64,000 bases of DNA from the NCBI GenBank assembly GCA_964058845.1, contig CAXKVR010000031.1, forward strand, positions 372,001 to 436,000. Reading direction: 5' to 3'. Shown piece by piece: positions 23,900 to 33,719 of this stretch. The first letter of the stretch is position 1. Each line of letters begins with the position of its first letter. A model generated the notes under the pieces. That model saw only the letters and a program-made list of their open reading frames with translations. It was not told the origin of the DNA and searched no databases. A program made the translations under genes and the position numbers. This stretch comes from Carex sylvatica. Taxonomy: Eukaryota; Streptophyta; Magnoliopsida; Poales; Cyperaceae.

Positions 23900-25077
23900 G
23901 AGTGTTGTGCTCTCAGATAGGAGTCGGGCAGGCCGGGTATATCCAGAGTCGGGCACGAGTAGAAGTCAGGTACGGATATTACGGGTATACGGTGGTATAC
24001 GAGTATACGGGTATCACGGGCCGGGTATTACGGGTATTTTTTTATAAAATCCGTGCCCGTGGTATCTTTAATGGGCAGGACGGTCCGGTCCAGTCCGAAT
24101 TTTTTTTTTCTCTGTTTTTTTCCTGTTATTTTTTTTGTTATTTTTTTACAGTGTTGTACGAATATCATTACGTGTTTATAATTCGACTTTTAAAATCAGA
24201 ATAGTTTAGTATCAAATAGTGTATATAAATAAATAAAATTTGTAACTTATATATAAAAATTATTCATGCGAAAATTTGTATATTTATTTCTTTACACAAG
24301 TTATTTTATTTTATTTTCAAATTCTCATTCTAATTATATAGTTTTATAATTTATTTATATCTATAAATATTTAGTTTACGTTTTAAATTGATAATATATT
24401 TTCTAAACGTTCATTTATTTTTAATAGGTTAAATAAAATATAAATAAAAATATAATTAAATCAGAAACTTTAAAACAATAAATTAAAAAATAGAATTTAA
24501 AAAACAGAAATTAAAAAACAGAATTTAAAAAACAGAATTAAAAAAACAGAATTAAAAAAACGAAAATTAAAAAACAGAATTTAAAAAACAGAATTTAAAA
24601 AACAGAAATTAAAAAAAACAGAAATTAAAAAACAGAATAAAAAAACAGAATTTCAAAAATAAAAATAAAAACAGAATTAAAAAAACAGAAATAAAAAAAA
24701 AACAGAAATTAAAAAACAGAATTTAAAAAACAGAATAAAAAAGGGGGGGTTTTTAATTTGAAAATTTTGAAATTAAAAAAAAAAACGGGTACGGGTACAC
24801 GGGTATACGGACACGGGTACATGGGTACACGGTATAGAGTACTCGAGTATACGGACACGGACACTAGGGTATACGGGTACGGATAATCCGGTCTGGGTAT
24901 GGTCGGATTTTTTTTCCAAAAGAGCGTATCCTGCTAGTTTTATACCAGTATCTGTGTACTCGTTTACCCGATCTATATTCGAGCTCGGACACGAGTACTC
25001 CGAATAACGGATATGGACGAACTGGATACGGGCGGCCCGAATATGGAGGACCCAGTTAGGGTATTTGCAATCCACTG
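23900..25077. mobile_element. Probable non-autonomous hAT element with cgggtatacgg subterminal repeats
   Basis: CTTCTAGC (23892-23899) and TTTCTAGC (25078-25085) flank it, matching at 7 of 8. Ends GAGTGTTGTGC and the complement of CAGTGGATTGC are weakly inverted. Both subterminal zones are dense in 'cgggtatacgg', 'cggacacggg' and 'gagtatacgg' words. The middle is an A-rich tandem array (24470-24745). No coding region was recognised. Confidence 0.55.
24470..24745. repeat. A-rich minisatellite, unit about 14 bp
   Basis: About 18-20 tandem variants of AAAAAACAGAATTT form the centre of the hAT-like element. Confidence 0.85.
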
Positions 25078-25180
25078 TTTCTAGCTCTGATTTGAGTAAA
25101 TTAAAAATATATGTATAGAAAGCTTATTAGGAAACATATAGTACAGCGGAGTCTTATTCCTTGTATCCAGACGAACATGA

Positions 25181-25352
25181 ATTCGCGTCCTCTGAGGTAT
25201 CTCATATTTTGCGTGACCCTTTTAGGTAATCTCAACCGTTTAAATGCGTTGTGCACGAAAATAAAAGGTCAAATAATACTGGCCCCCTGCGCTAGTCCCA
25301 ATAGGCAGCGGACACGTCCGTGAAGCAGAATATGAGATATCTGAGAGGATTT
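25181..25352. mobile_element. Palindromic MITE, GATATCTCA arm type, beside SUVR3 start
   Basis: The left end 'gaattcgcgtcctctgaggt' then 'atctcatattttgcgtgacc'; the right end 'gcagaatatgagatatctga' then 'gaggat'. The core has 'aataggcagcggacacgtcc' and 'ctcaaccgtttaaatgcgtt'. It is the same arm type as the elements at 29398-29835 and 30808. It ends 34 bp before the SUVR3 ATG. Confidence 0.75.
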
Positions 25353-25386
25353 TACACACTGGACGAACCCTGTGGCATTTCCATAA

Positions 25387-27087
25387 ATGAATGAAAAAGA
25401 GATTGTGAGGATCCATGATCCATGTACGATCTACCTAATGAAACGAGAAAGCCTGCTAGTTACCTATGAACAATTTCTACGTCAATGGGCGAGCCAAGTT
25501 CTACCTTACTTGTCCCCACGCGACCTGGCCGCAGCCGCTTGTGCGTGCCGTACTCTCAGCCGCATCGCTGCGGGCGTCACCTCGCGCCGAACCTCTGACG
25601 CAGCTCGCGGCCTTGAGCGTTATCAGATCCCCTTTCTCGACAGCACCATCTCTCCTCACCCTTATTCCCACTTCATCTACACTCGTCATACCATCATATC
25701 TTCCCCTCCTCCTCAATCGTGGGGATCTGAAGCATCAAAAGGAATTGCGACAGATTGTGAGAGATTGCAAGGTTCCAGCTCGTGTTTTGGTGGGATTGAG
25801 GTGGGATGTAACTGTGATAGCTGTAAGGAAGGGATATGTTCTTGCTGGAGCGGTATGGAATTGGGGGTTTTCAAAGAATGCGGAGACAGTTGCAGATGTG
25901 GTTTCATGTGTGAGAACAGAACAACTCAAGCAGGGATCAGAATTAGGTTAAAAATTGTTAGAAATGAGAGGAAAGGATGGGGTCTTCATGCCACTGAGGC
26001 TATAAGGAAAGGAGATTTTGTTTGTGAATATGCTGGTACAATATTTCTTCAATGGTTCCATTTTATACATACTTCTTTAGCTATGTGTATTAAATATGAT
26101 CAATTGCCAATCTATTGAACTTTCTTATTGATCAAGCCCTTATCATGTGCATCCAGCCCTCCATTATGGAATTCAAGTACTATATGAAATTAGTTTCTTG
26201 ATTATTTACTGTATGCCCTTGAAAAAAATTTAAGGTGTACTTTATACAACACTTATCCCGATTTTTTTTTAAAATACCATAATAAAAAAAAAAAAAAACC
26301 AAAACACCCCCATTTTGGGGGAATTCCACATCTACCCAGGCCGCAGATTGGCTCTGTGGTCCCCCCCAAATGGGGCCGCATATTGGCTCTGCGACTTGGG
26401 TAAATGTGGAATTCCCCCAAAACGGGGGTGTTTTGGTTTATATTTTTTATTATGGTATTTAAAAAAATTTCGGACACTTATCTTTTTTATTTTAGAAGAA
26501 GATCACCCTGACATCTTATCGCATCATATCAAGGATGAAAAGGGGAGTACTCTTTATGTTTCCTGAGATATAGCAATTATGTACTATAGGTTTTGGAGGT
26601 GTACATAATGCATTCTTGTTTCTATTTCGATGTTTCGGGCCTGTATGAAATTAGTCCTACCTATTGTCTCTTAAAATAAAAATTACTATCTTTTGTAGGG
26701 GAATATCTGACAACAGAAGAAGCAAGGATTCGACTAAAGACCTATGATGAACTTTCCTCAAAAGGAAGAATTTCACCAGCTCTTCTAGTAGTGAGAGAGC
26801 ACCTTCCCTCTGGTAAGGCGTGTCTGAGAATAAATATTGATGCGACCAAAATTGGAAATGTGTCACGGTTTATTAACCACTCCTGCGATGGTGGCAATTT
26901 AAAGGCGGTTTTGGTTAGAAATTCTGGGTCACTGCTTCCGAGGCTTTGTTTCTTTGCGTCAATGGGTATATCAGAAGATGAAGAGCTTAGTTTTAGCTAT
27001 GGTGAGCCGAAAATTAAAGAAAATGGGCTTCCTTGCTTTTGTGGAAGTGCCAATTGTTTAGGTGTCCTTCCTTCAGAGGAAACTTGA
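25387..27087 (+). CDS. SUVR3: SET-domain histone-lysine N-methyltransferase, SUVR3-like
   Basis: This is a predicted nuclear enzyme transferring methyl groups from SAM to histone lysine (H3K9-type by family; the exact specificity is not shown by sequence). Exons 25387-26035 and 26699-27087 join in phase to 345 residues, close to the plant SUVR3 length. The N-terminal region (about 30-70) has 'VLPYLSPRDLAAAACACRTL', which resembles an F-box-like helix set. A Cys-rich pre-SET lies at about 135-180 (CNCDSCKEGICSC...ECGDSCRCGFMCENR). The SET domain has GWGLHA, EYAG, RFINHSC (276-282) and ELSFSYG, and the post-SET is CFCGSANC. All key motifs are present. The first ATG was taken as the start; Met18 (MKRESLL, 25438) is an alternative. 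The single intron holds a Mutator-type MITE, and another MITE ends 34 bp upstream of the ATG. Confidence 0.9.
26258..26473. mobile_element. Mutator-type MITE in the SUVR3 intron, perfect 9-bp duplication
   Basis: A 216-bp inverted repeat. The left end is CCGATTTTTTTTT and the right end in complement is CCGAAATTTTTTT. Both arms then have 'aaataccataata', 'ccaaaacaccccc' and 'gggggaattccaca'. It is flanked by ACACTTATC on both sides (26249-26257 and 26474-26482). The arms face each other over about 30 bp, so the intron RNA would fold into a long hairpin. Confidence 0.9.
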
Positions 27088-27464
27088 GACGAACTTTATA
27101 AATTGATTCAAATTTTTAATTCTGGTCATGTTTATGCTGACAAAACTTGAGACGATCTGTATGAATTGATTCAAATTTTTTATCATTGTGTTTCATCTCT
27201 TATTTTAAGTATGTCATGTCAAAATGATCGACTTTATATTAGATCTTTAGCATGAAGTGGCTACTTAGGATATACAAGAAGAGAAAGTTGATAACTCTGG
27301 TAATAATGTTATTTGCCGGAAACATAATAGTTAGGGTATACAGTCACTGTTAATTAATTGCTTGTATATTTTTTTTATTACGAAGCATGTACATATGCCT
27401 CCATTTTTTTTTTTTACGTTTGAAGCACTTGGGGGTTTATTGTTTGTTGTGCTCCTTTTGTTTT

Positions 27465-28676
27465 CTATTTCTGTGGTAAAGCTATCAAATTTGATTCCTC
27501 TTCTTCTTCAGACAGCTTCAGCTCTTCTGTGATGGGAAGATCAAAGGCAGGTGTCAATAAGCTAAGATTAGTTGCATTATTTGATGCAGAGGTGGTGTTT
27601 GAGTAAGACGATGGTATGAAAACAAACTGCTGAGAGTTTTGGTGGGACCCCGCCATGGCCAGTCGGCTGTGTATCAGTTGAGACTGCACAATCGAGAGCT
27701 CAGCTTGGAGCAACGTCACCTTGGTTCATATAAACAATAAGTTAGCAAAGGACAGGTAAGCTGGTAAACAGGTCCAATAAATTGAATGCGTATTCTCTGC
27801 ATTAACTCAAAAGATTCTCTTTTGAGTTAATGAATTTCAACTGTCTGATTTTAAACGGAGCTAATCCAGTTTATGCCTATGACATAGAGGGCCCTTTAAT
27901 ATTAGTGCGGATCTGGTCGGCACAAATCTTAAAACAGATTAGATGGTCGAGATGCATTAACTCAAAAAATTCCCTTTTGAGTTAATGCAGAGGATACAAA
28001 TTCCAGTAAATTGTGTAATGAGTCTTTATACTGCCTTTATAATTATATTGTTAGCATGCATGAACAATCACAAGCATCGGAATGTATTGTGATGATAATT
28101 TATGTAACTTCTTTAATATCAAAGTCCCTTCTGTTTCAGCTGTGATTATTACAAAACCATTTGTACGGAGAAGACCACTCTAACTGTTTTAACCGAATGC
28201 AAGAATATGTTAATTATTTTGAACAGAATGAAGATGTCATGTTATGCAAATGAAGGAACAAAGGATTCCAACCTAGAAAAGCTGTAGTCAGCTTGTGTCT
28301 CTACTTTCTCTCTCATTTAGTTGAATTACAATCCAATTAGAGGTGCATATTCAGAATATTACAAGACATATATTATACAGAGAGAAACCTGGTGTTGGAG
28401 GGCCAGCACAGCAGCGACGCATCCATACACCGGGTCTGCTAGCCGTGCCTGTGCCTCATAGCATATTGTCATAACTGCCTCCGCTCGGCGTGCCACTGGC
28501 ACTCGTGCCAGCATCTTAGCCGCATTGCTTGCCCCGAACACTCTGTGCACAGATGCGAAACGAGCTGCACCTCCCTGTTCTGCCAGGAAGTGCGGAGCAA
28601 ACACACAATCTGCCATGCATTTTCGCCGGAGAAACTTGCACGCGCCACATGGAGAGGAGGACCCCTTAGGGTCCAT
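27465..28676 (-). CDS. LOB-domain (LBD/AS2-like) transcription factor, class I
   Basis: LBD proteins are plant-specific DNA-binding regulators of organ and lateral-root or vascular development. Exons 28676-28389 and 27719-27465 join in phase at ALQHQ|VTLLQ to 180 residues. The zinc-binding C-x2-C-x6-C-x3-C block is at residues 10-24 (CGACKFLRRKCMADC), followed by the GAS block (FGASNAAKML) and ARLADPVYGCV. The leucine-zipper-like coiled coil V-x6-L-x3-L-x6-L crosses the exon junction, which marks class I. The C-terminal tail is Ser/Asn-rich and acidic and is probably the regulatory region. The closest remembered relatives are the LBD18/19/20/30 group; I cannot choose among them. The intron contains a MITE (27784-28003). 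The gene runs opposite to SUVR3; the two stops are about 380 bp apart. Confidence 0.9.
27784..28003. mobile_element. Palindromic MITE copy B in the LBD intron, 9-bp duplication
   Basis: It starts GAATGCGTATTCTCTGCATT and ends with the complement of GAATTTGTATCCTCTGCATT, with 'aactcaaaagattctcttt' and 'tgagttaatg' arms repeated at both ends. Flanks CAATAAATT (27775-27783) and CAGTAAATT (28004-28012) match at 8 of 9. This is the best evidence that the family makes Mutator-type duplications. Confidence 0.8.
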
Positions 28677-28699
28677 TGTCAGGTGAGATAAGGGGAGAG

Positions 28700-29001
28700 A
28701 GAAAGAGTGTTTGTGGTGAAATTGGTTTTAAGTAGAGTGATTGGGAAGATACATGCAAGACTTATGCTTCCCGCTGCTCCAGGGATTCACACCATGAGAG
28801 CTGAGCTTGGCAAAGGATGTTTGGTGTGGTGTTTTTGCTGCAGTGAATCGTATAATAGGTATATAATCCACTGGTTTGTCAATGCCTAATAGCCGTTGTA
28901 TCCGTTTTGGTGCAGCATATCGTTGTTAATAGTTTAATTATAAATTTAGTTATTTACTATTATGCGCTTGTGATTTATTTTTTTTTCCTTTTTTACAAAA
29001 C
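28700..29001. other. LBD upstream region
   Basis: It holds the LBD promoter and leader on the minus strand. I see no conserved site that I can name. The plus-strand ORF over it has no recognisable domain. Confidence 0.4.
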
Positions 29002-29135
29002 ACTAGTTCAGTGTCCGTGCGTTGCAACGGGTTGAAATATTATTTTGATCATTTTTTTAAATAATTTCTTTATTATGTGTTCATCAATAATAAAAGTAAA
29101 TTATAACCTTAGAGTTTAATACTATATTACGGCAT
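29002..29135. repeat. Dispersed repeat copy 2 (partner at 4954)
   Basis: It begins actagttcagtgtccgtgcg and has 'ttgcaacgggttgaaatatt', 'ttcatcaataataaaag' and 'ataaccttagagtttaatac'. It matches 4954-5104 in the same orientation. Confidence 0.65.
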
Positions 29136-29397
29136 CTCCATTGATGTTGTTGATTTGCAATTGCAAACAACTATTCTGAAATAATTGAAATCAATTTCAT
29201 TTCTTAATTGCAAAACTCCTGCATTAATGCAATTTGTAAATCAATATCTGAAAAATAATTTTGCATAAACTCAAATACATCCATGTAAAATTGCAAATTA
29301 AAAAAATATAAGGAGAATAATGAAGATATTATTTTCACAAAGAAATCAGTGCCATCGTTGGAAAGGAGAAAGGGACGCATGGGGAAGGAAATTCATA

Positions 29398-29835
29398 TCA
29401 TTTGAGATATCTTAAATTTTGCCTTTACTTTTTGGAAAATCTAAACCGTTCAAATACAGTCTACACGAATCTCGAAACTCAATAATACTTCTGCACGAAT
29501 AGGCACGCAAAAGTTGAGATATCCAGAGCCGTTCAAATAATTTCTGCACGAATCTCGAAGCTCAATAATACTGGCGCCTGCGCTACCCCCGAATAGGCAC
29601 CCGACACGTGGGTCAAGCAAAAGTTGAGATATCTCGGGAATAGGCACCGGCCCGTAGCCTCTGCGCTATCTCAACTTTTGCTTGACCCACGTGTCGGGTG
29701 CCTATTCGGGGGTAGCGCAGGCGCCAGTATTATTGAGCTTTGAGATTCGTTGAGAAAATATTTGAACAGTTGAGATTTTCCATAAAGTCACGCAAAGTTT
29801 GAGGTACCGCAGAGGATAGGAATTCGAAAAAGTTG
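29398..29835. mobile_element. Two GATATCTCA-type MITEs head to head, forming a long hairpin
   Basis: 29546-29632 and 29667-29749 are nearly identical inverted arms of about 84 bp containing 'ggcgcctgcgctacccccga', 'ataggcacccgacacgtggg' and 'tcaagcaaaagttgagata'. They are separated by about 34 bp. Outside the arms are single copies of the family ends: 'gagatatcttaaattttgcc' on the left and 'gtcacgcaaagtttgaggta' then 'ccgcagaggataggaattcg' on the right. A partial tandem duplication lies in the left copy (29450-29545). Confidence 0.75.
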
Positions 29836-29839
29836 GAAA

Positions 29840-30600
29840 CAGTAGAAAACGCGTGGAAAAAAAAGATTCAGTGATACAATTTCTGTGTGGCATTATATGT
29901 AGCATGGATATAAATCACTAAATTTAGATTTCTACACGTTTGACAATATGAAACAGGTGTATAAAATCAAAATTATTTATTAAAGGCTGAGATTAAGATT
30001 TGTTTTGATAAGTGGCTGAGATTTATAGAATCAACGGCTCAGATCTTCTCTGGACAAATAGAGGGTTGGATCCCAAAAAAATTAGCATGCTATTTAGTAG
30101 GGAGGATTCTTTCTTGAGTTTAGTTGGAAAAGTAAATTCCAAACTTATGATCAATCAATCATTTAACCAATTCTGACACGAAATCTAACTATCAATTTTA
30201 ACTATTTAATATAAAATAATAATAAATTTTCTATACTTCGTATGTTTTCTATTTTATAAGTATACTATTTTATAAGAACAATCATTTATAGTGATTCGAT
30301 CTCTGTGGGAGGTGATCGAATCAGTGGTTCGATCCTTGTTATTTTTCTAAGTAAAAAAAAAAGAGATTTTTATTCTGACAAATCGGTATTCAATTTCATA
30401 TCAAACTATTTTATTTTGATATTTAAGTTTTAAATTTTCAATTATTTTAATTTAAAAAAATGAAAATAAGGCTCCTCTTTTTATTTCACAAGAGAATTTA
30501 AATTTGTAATCTATAAATCATAGCTCAATTAAATGATACAAAAAAAATGCAATAGCTGGCCAACAGAACTCTTAAAAATCCCACCGATAGACGAGTCCAC
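29840..30600. other. AT-rich intergenic, no gene seen
   Basis: Only short ORFs without motif. No element ends were recognised. Confidence 0.5.
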
Positions 30601-30602
30601 AT

Positions 30603-30776
30603 CGTCTGCATTAACTCAAAAGAGCATCTTTTCAGTTGATGCATCTAGGCCGTCTGATTTTAATCGGAGCCAATCTGATCACAGCCTATAATTCAGGGTC
30701 CCTTTAATATTAGTGCGGATCTAGTAAGCACGACTCTTAAAGAAATTGGACAGTCTAGATGCAGAGGATACGAGTT
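30603..30776. mobile_element. Palindromic MITE, TTAACTCAAAAG type (copy C, right arm shortened)
   Basis: Left arm 'cgtctgcattaactcaaaag' and core 'ggccgtctgattttaatcgg', 'ccctttaatattagtgcgga'. The right side is reduced to 'gatgcagaggatacgag': the inner right arm found in copies B and D is missing. Confidence 0.7.
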
Positions 30777-30807
30777 CTCAACGCATCTGGCCATCTCCTT
30801 CGGGAGT

Positions 30808-30985
30808 ACGTATCCTCTGAGATATCTCAACTTTTGCGTGACCGACGTGTCCGGTGCCTATTCGGAGGTGATGTAGGGGGTCAGTATTATGTGTGCTTTG
30901 AGAGTCGTGCATAACGTATTTAAACGGTTGGGATTTTTCATAAAGTCACGCAAAGTTTGAGATATCTCAGACGATACGAATTCCT
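30808..30985. mobile_element. Palindromic MITE, GATATCTCA type, just upstream of SEC22
   Basis: Left end 'gtacgtatcctctgagatat' then 'ctcaacttttgcgtgacc'; right end 'gtcacgcaaagtttgagata' then 'tctcagacgatacgaattc'. It lies 31 bp after copy C and directly before the presumed SEC22 leader. Confidence 0.75.
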
Positions 30986-31551
30986 CGTCCTGTCCTTCCT
31001 CCTCAATTACCGAAACAAACTTCGCTACCCCCAAATCTCTCTTGCGAATTGCGATCATTAATCCCATCCACCTTCGAAGCATCGGTAAAAGATCAGATCT
31101 GAAGAATCAGTTAGTCACAGATAAGCTAGAAGGAAGAATCGGCGTAATTGGCACGGTGAGTCTCTCAGATCAAGCGTTTTCTCACCCAAAACGCGGCCAG
31201 TCTGTTCTCAAATTCACCATATGACCAGATCTTGGGCTGTTAGTAGATTTTTTTAAACCATGGTAGCAACAATTGATTATTGCTTGGTACGATAGAAGAT
31301 CCTAATTTTAAGTAAGCCAATGCTCCTTCTTTGGTGCTGAGAACAGCTAAATTTTGAACTGAATCTCTTTAGTTATTGTTATCTCCCTGGGAAATGCCTG
31401 TTTTTATTTTATTTTGTTGATTATATTAACATTCTTTCAGTTTTGAATTTTAGTGATATTTTATGCTTCTGTTTCTATTACCTTAATCATGCAGGTGCTG
31501 TAATTTCTCTTGCCAATTTCTTCTCTAGAGAGGAAAAAAAATAAAGAAAAA

Positions 31552-33716
31552 ATGGTTAAGTTGACAATGATAGCACGTGTCACTGACGGCCTACCGTTGG
31601 CTGAAGGTTTGGATGATGGCCGCGATCTAAAAGATGCAGATTTCTATAAACAACAAGCCAAGCTATTGTTTAAGAATCTTTCTAAGGGGCAAAATGATGC
31701 TTCCAGGATGTCTATCGAAACTGGTCCCTACTTTTTTCAGTAATGTTTTGCTCTCAGCCTTTCAATTCATTTTATTTATATTACTTTTAGTCCAGTCTTG
31801 TGATAGGCGTGGCGAGCAACGTAAAATACAGCCTTTTTATGGAAATGAAACCCTCATGGAGGTTTTGTGACTCTGGTTGGGTTTCATTTCTAGCATACCC
31901 AAAATTGTTTGGAACTAACTTCTTTGTTGTTGTTGTTGTTGTACTTTTAGCCCGGTCTTGTCTGATTGAGATTTTGGTTTTCTGATAATAATGTGGTATA
32001 TGGGACTAAAATCCCATGATCAGTATAGTATGAATTTTTTAATGGACCATCACTGTATTTGATTTGTTTTCTTGTGCAAATTAGTGCTCATGTTGCTTCC
32101 TTTTACATACTTCTACCGAACGGAGTATTTACTTCTGTCCTTGACTTGACAGTTATATAATTGAAGGGCGTGTATGCTATCTTACAATGTGCGACCGCTC
32201 TTATCCAAAGAAGCTTGCCTTTCAGTACCTGGAGGATCTCAAAAATGAATTTGAGAAAGTAAATGGCAGTCAGATAGAAACCGCAGCAAGGCCATATGCC
32301 TTCATTAAGTTCGGTAATTAATTAGGAAAACAAAACTCTACTTATTTCATTACTAGATTTTTGCACATTAAACCAAATTTTTACTTGCTTGTTAAAAAGT
32401 TAGATGCAATCTAATTGCTGTTTTGCATTATTTCTTAGTCAAGGCTATTTGAGATTTTTTTTTTAAATGCAAGGAATAAATCCATCCAAACTGGTACTGA
32501 ACCTGTGAGGTTTTGCTTCCACTTAGGAGCATATACCGGCTAAAAATGCAACCCTTTGCATTTTACTTTGTAATTTTGTTCTCTTCTTTTTTGCTTTTGT
32601 GAAGATACCTTTATACAGAAGACAAGGAAGCTGTATTTGGATACGAGAACACAGAGGAATATGGCAAAGTTGAATGATGAACTTTATGAAGTTCACCAAA
32701 TTATGACCCGTAATGTGCAAGAAGTTCTTGGAGTTGGTGAAAAACTAGATCGTGAGTTCATCTCTTCCCTGTAAAATAAGTAGTAATACATTTGGTACAT
32801 GAAATTTCTTTTGTGCAATTTGTTAGTAGCCATCCCTTTTGAGAACTTGTTAAATCCCAATGAGAGGAAAAATGCTCTTTTATTCAAGGTGCAAATATTT
32901 TTTTAAAAACGTTCTTTTGTTGAAGATGCAAATATATTTTTAAGCTGTAGATTTTATTTGATTGATTATAGATGCTATACTTTGTTCTAAGCTATTTTTA
33001 AGCTAATAAGAGGTTATTTTCATGCAAATTCCTTTTATTCCATATATCTTTTACATCTGTTTTAATTTTATGTACGTATCATGTCTAAGGTTTTAACTTT
33101 ATATAACTAATTGTTTCCAGAGGTTAGTGAAATGTCAAGTAGGCTGACATCAGAATCTCGCATATATGCTGACAAGGCTAAGGATCTCAACAGACAGGTG
33201 AGTTCTCGTGTAGTAAAGAAGTGTTCTGTCACTAGTATCTTTTATACAAGTGAAAAAAAAAATATCCTGTATTCTGTGGAAACTTCAAATTATATGAGAT
33301 ATTACCTTTTGAAATAACAAATATCAGGTATATTTCCATAAAATTTTGTGAAATGTCGCAAATATCCTAAAAAAAACTTTGGAAATTTTACCTGCACAGC
33401 TTGCTAAAAATTTCTTTGACAAATTATGGAGGGCAAATGGAACACTTCTGAAAAAAAATAGGAGGTGCATGGTAGATATACCCCTAGCAGCTTTTTTGTA
33501 GTTTGACCTTGATTTGGTGGTTTGAGCTTCCAAAATTCACATCCTAACTATCAATCAACCTTTTGATTTCTCATATACCTGATTCTAGCATAATATAGAT
33601 TGAACTCTTCTCCTTTTCTTGTTTTCATGTAGGCATTGATCAGGAAGTATGCCCCAGTGGCAATCGTGCTAGGGGTGGTCATGATTCTCTTCTGGTTAAA
33701 AGCCAAGATTTGGTGA
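31552..33716 (+). CDS. SEC22: Vesicle-transport R-SNARE SEC22
   Basis: SEC22 is the longin-type R-SNARE of ER-Golgi traffic, pairing with Q-SNAREs for membrane fusion. Exons 31552-31739, 32153-32313, 32605-32751, 33121-33197 and 33633-33716 join in phase to 218 residues, the usual plant length. The longin domain spans about 1-120 (start MVKLTMIARVTDGLPLAEGL). The SNARE motif follows (ELYEVHQIMTRNVQEVLGVG, then the zero-layer Arg in SEMSSRLTSE). One C-terminal transmembrane anchor (APVAIVLGVVMILFWL) is followed by a short lumenal tail. The start is the ATG of MVKLTM. An in-frame ATG 42 bp upstream exists, but the family starts at MVK. A leader intron is likely: donor GTGAGT at about 31156, acceptor catgcag|g at about 31494. 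Confidence 0.95.
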
Positions 33717-33719
33717 TCG

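Noticed and set aside
23690..25070. Possible CRISPR-like or satellite array from regular cgggtatacgg words
   Set aside because: Spacing is irregular and this is plant DNA; subterminal transposon repeats explain it.
31510..31551. Upstream in-frame ATG for SEC22 (14 extra residues)
   Set aside because: The family begins at MVK and the extension is Lys/Glu low complexity.
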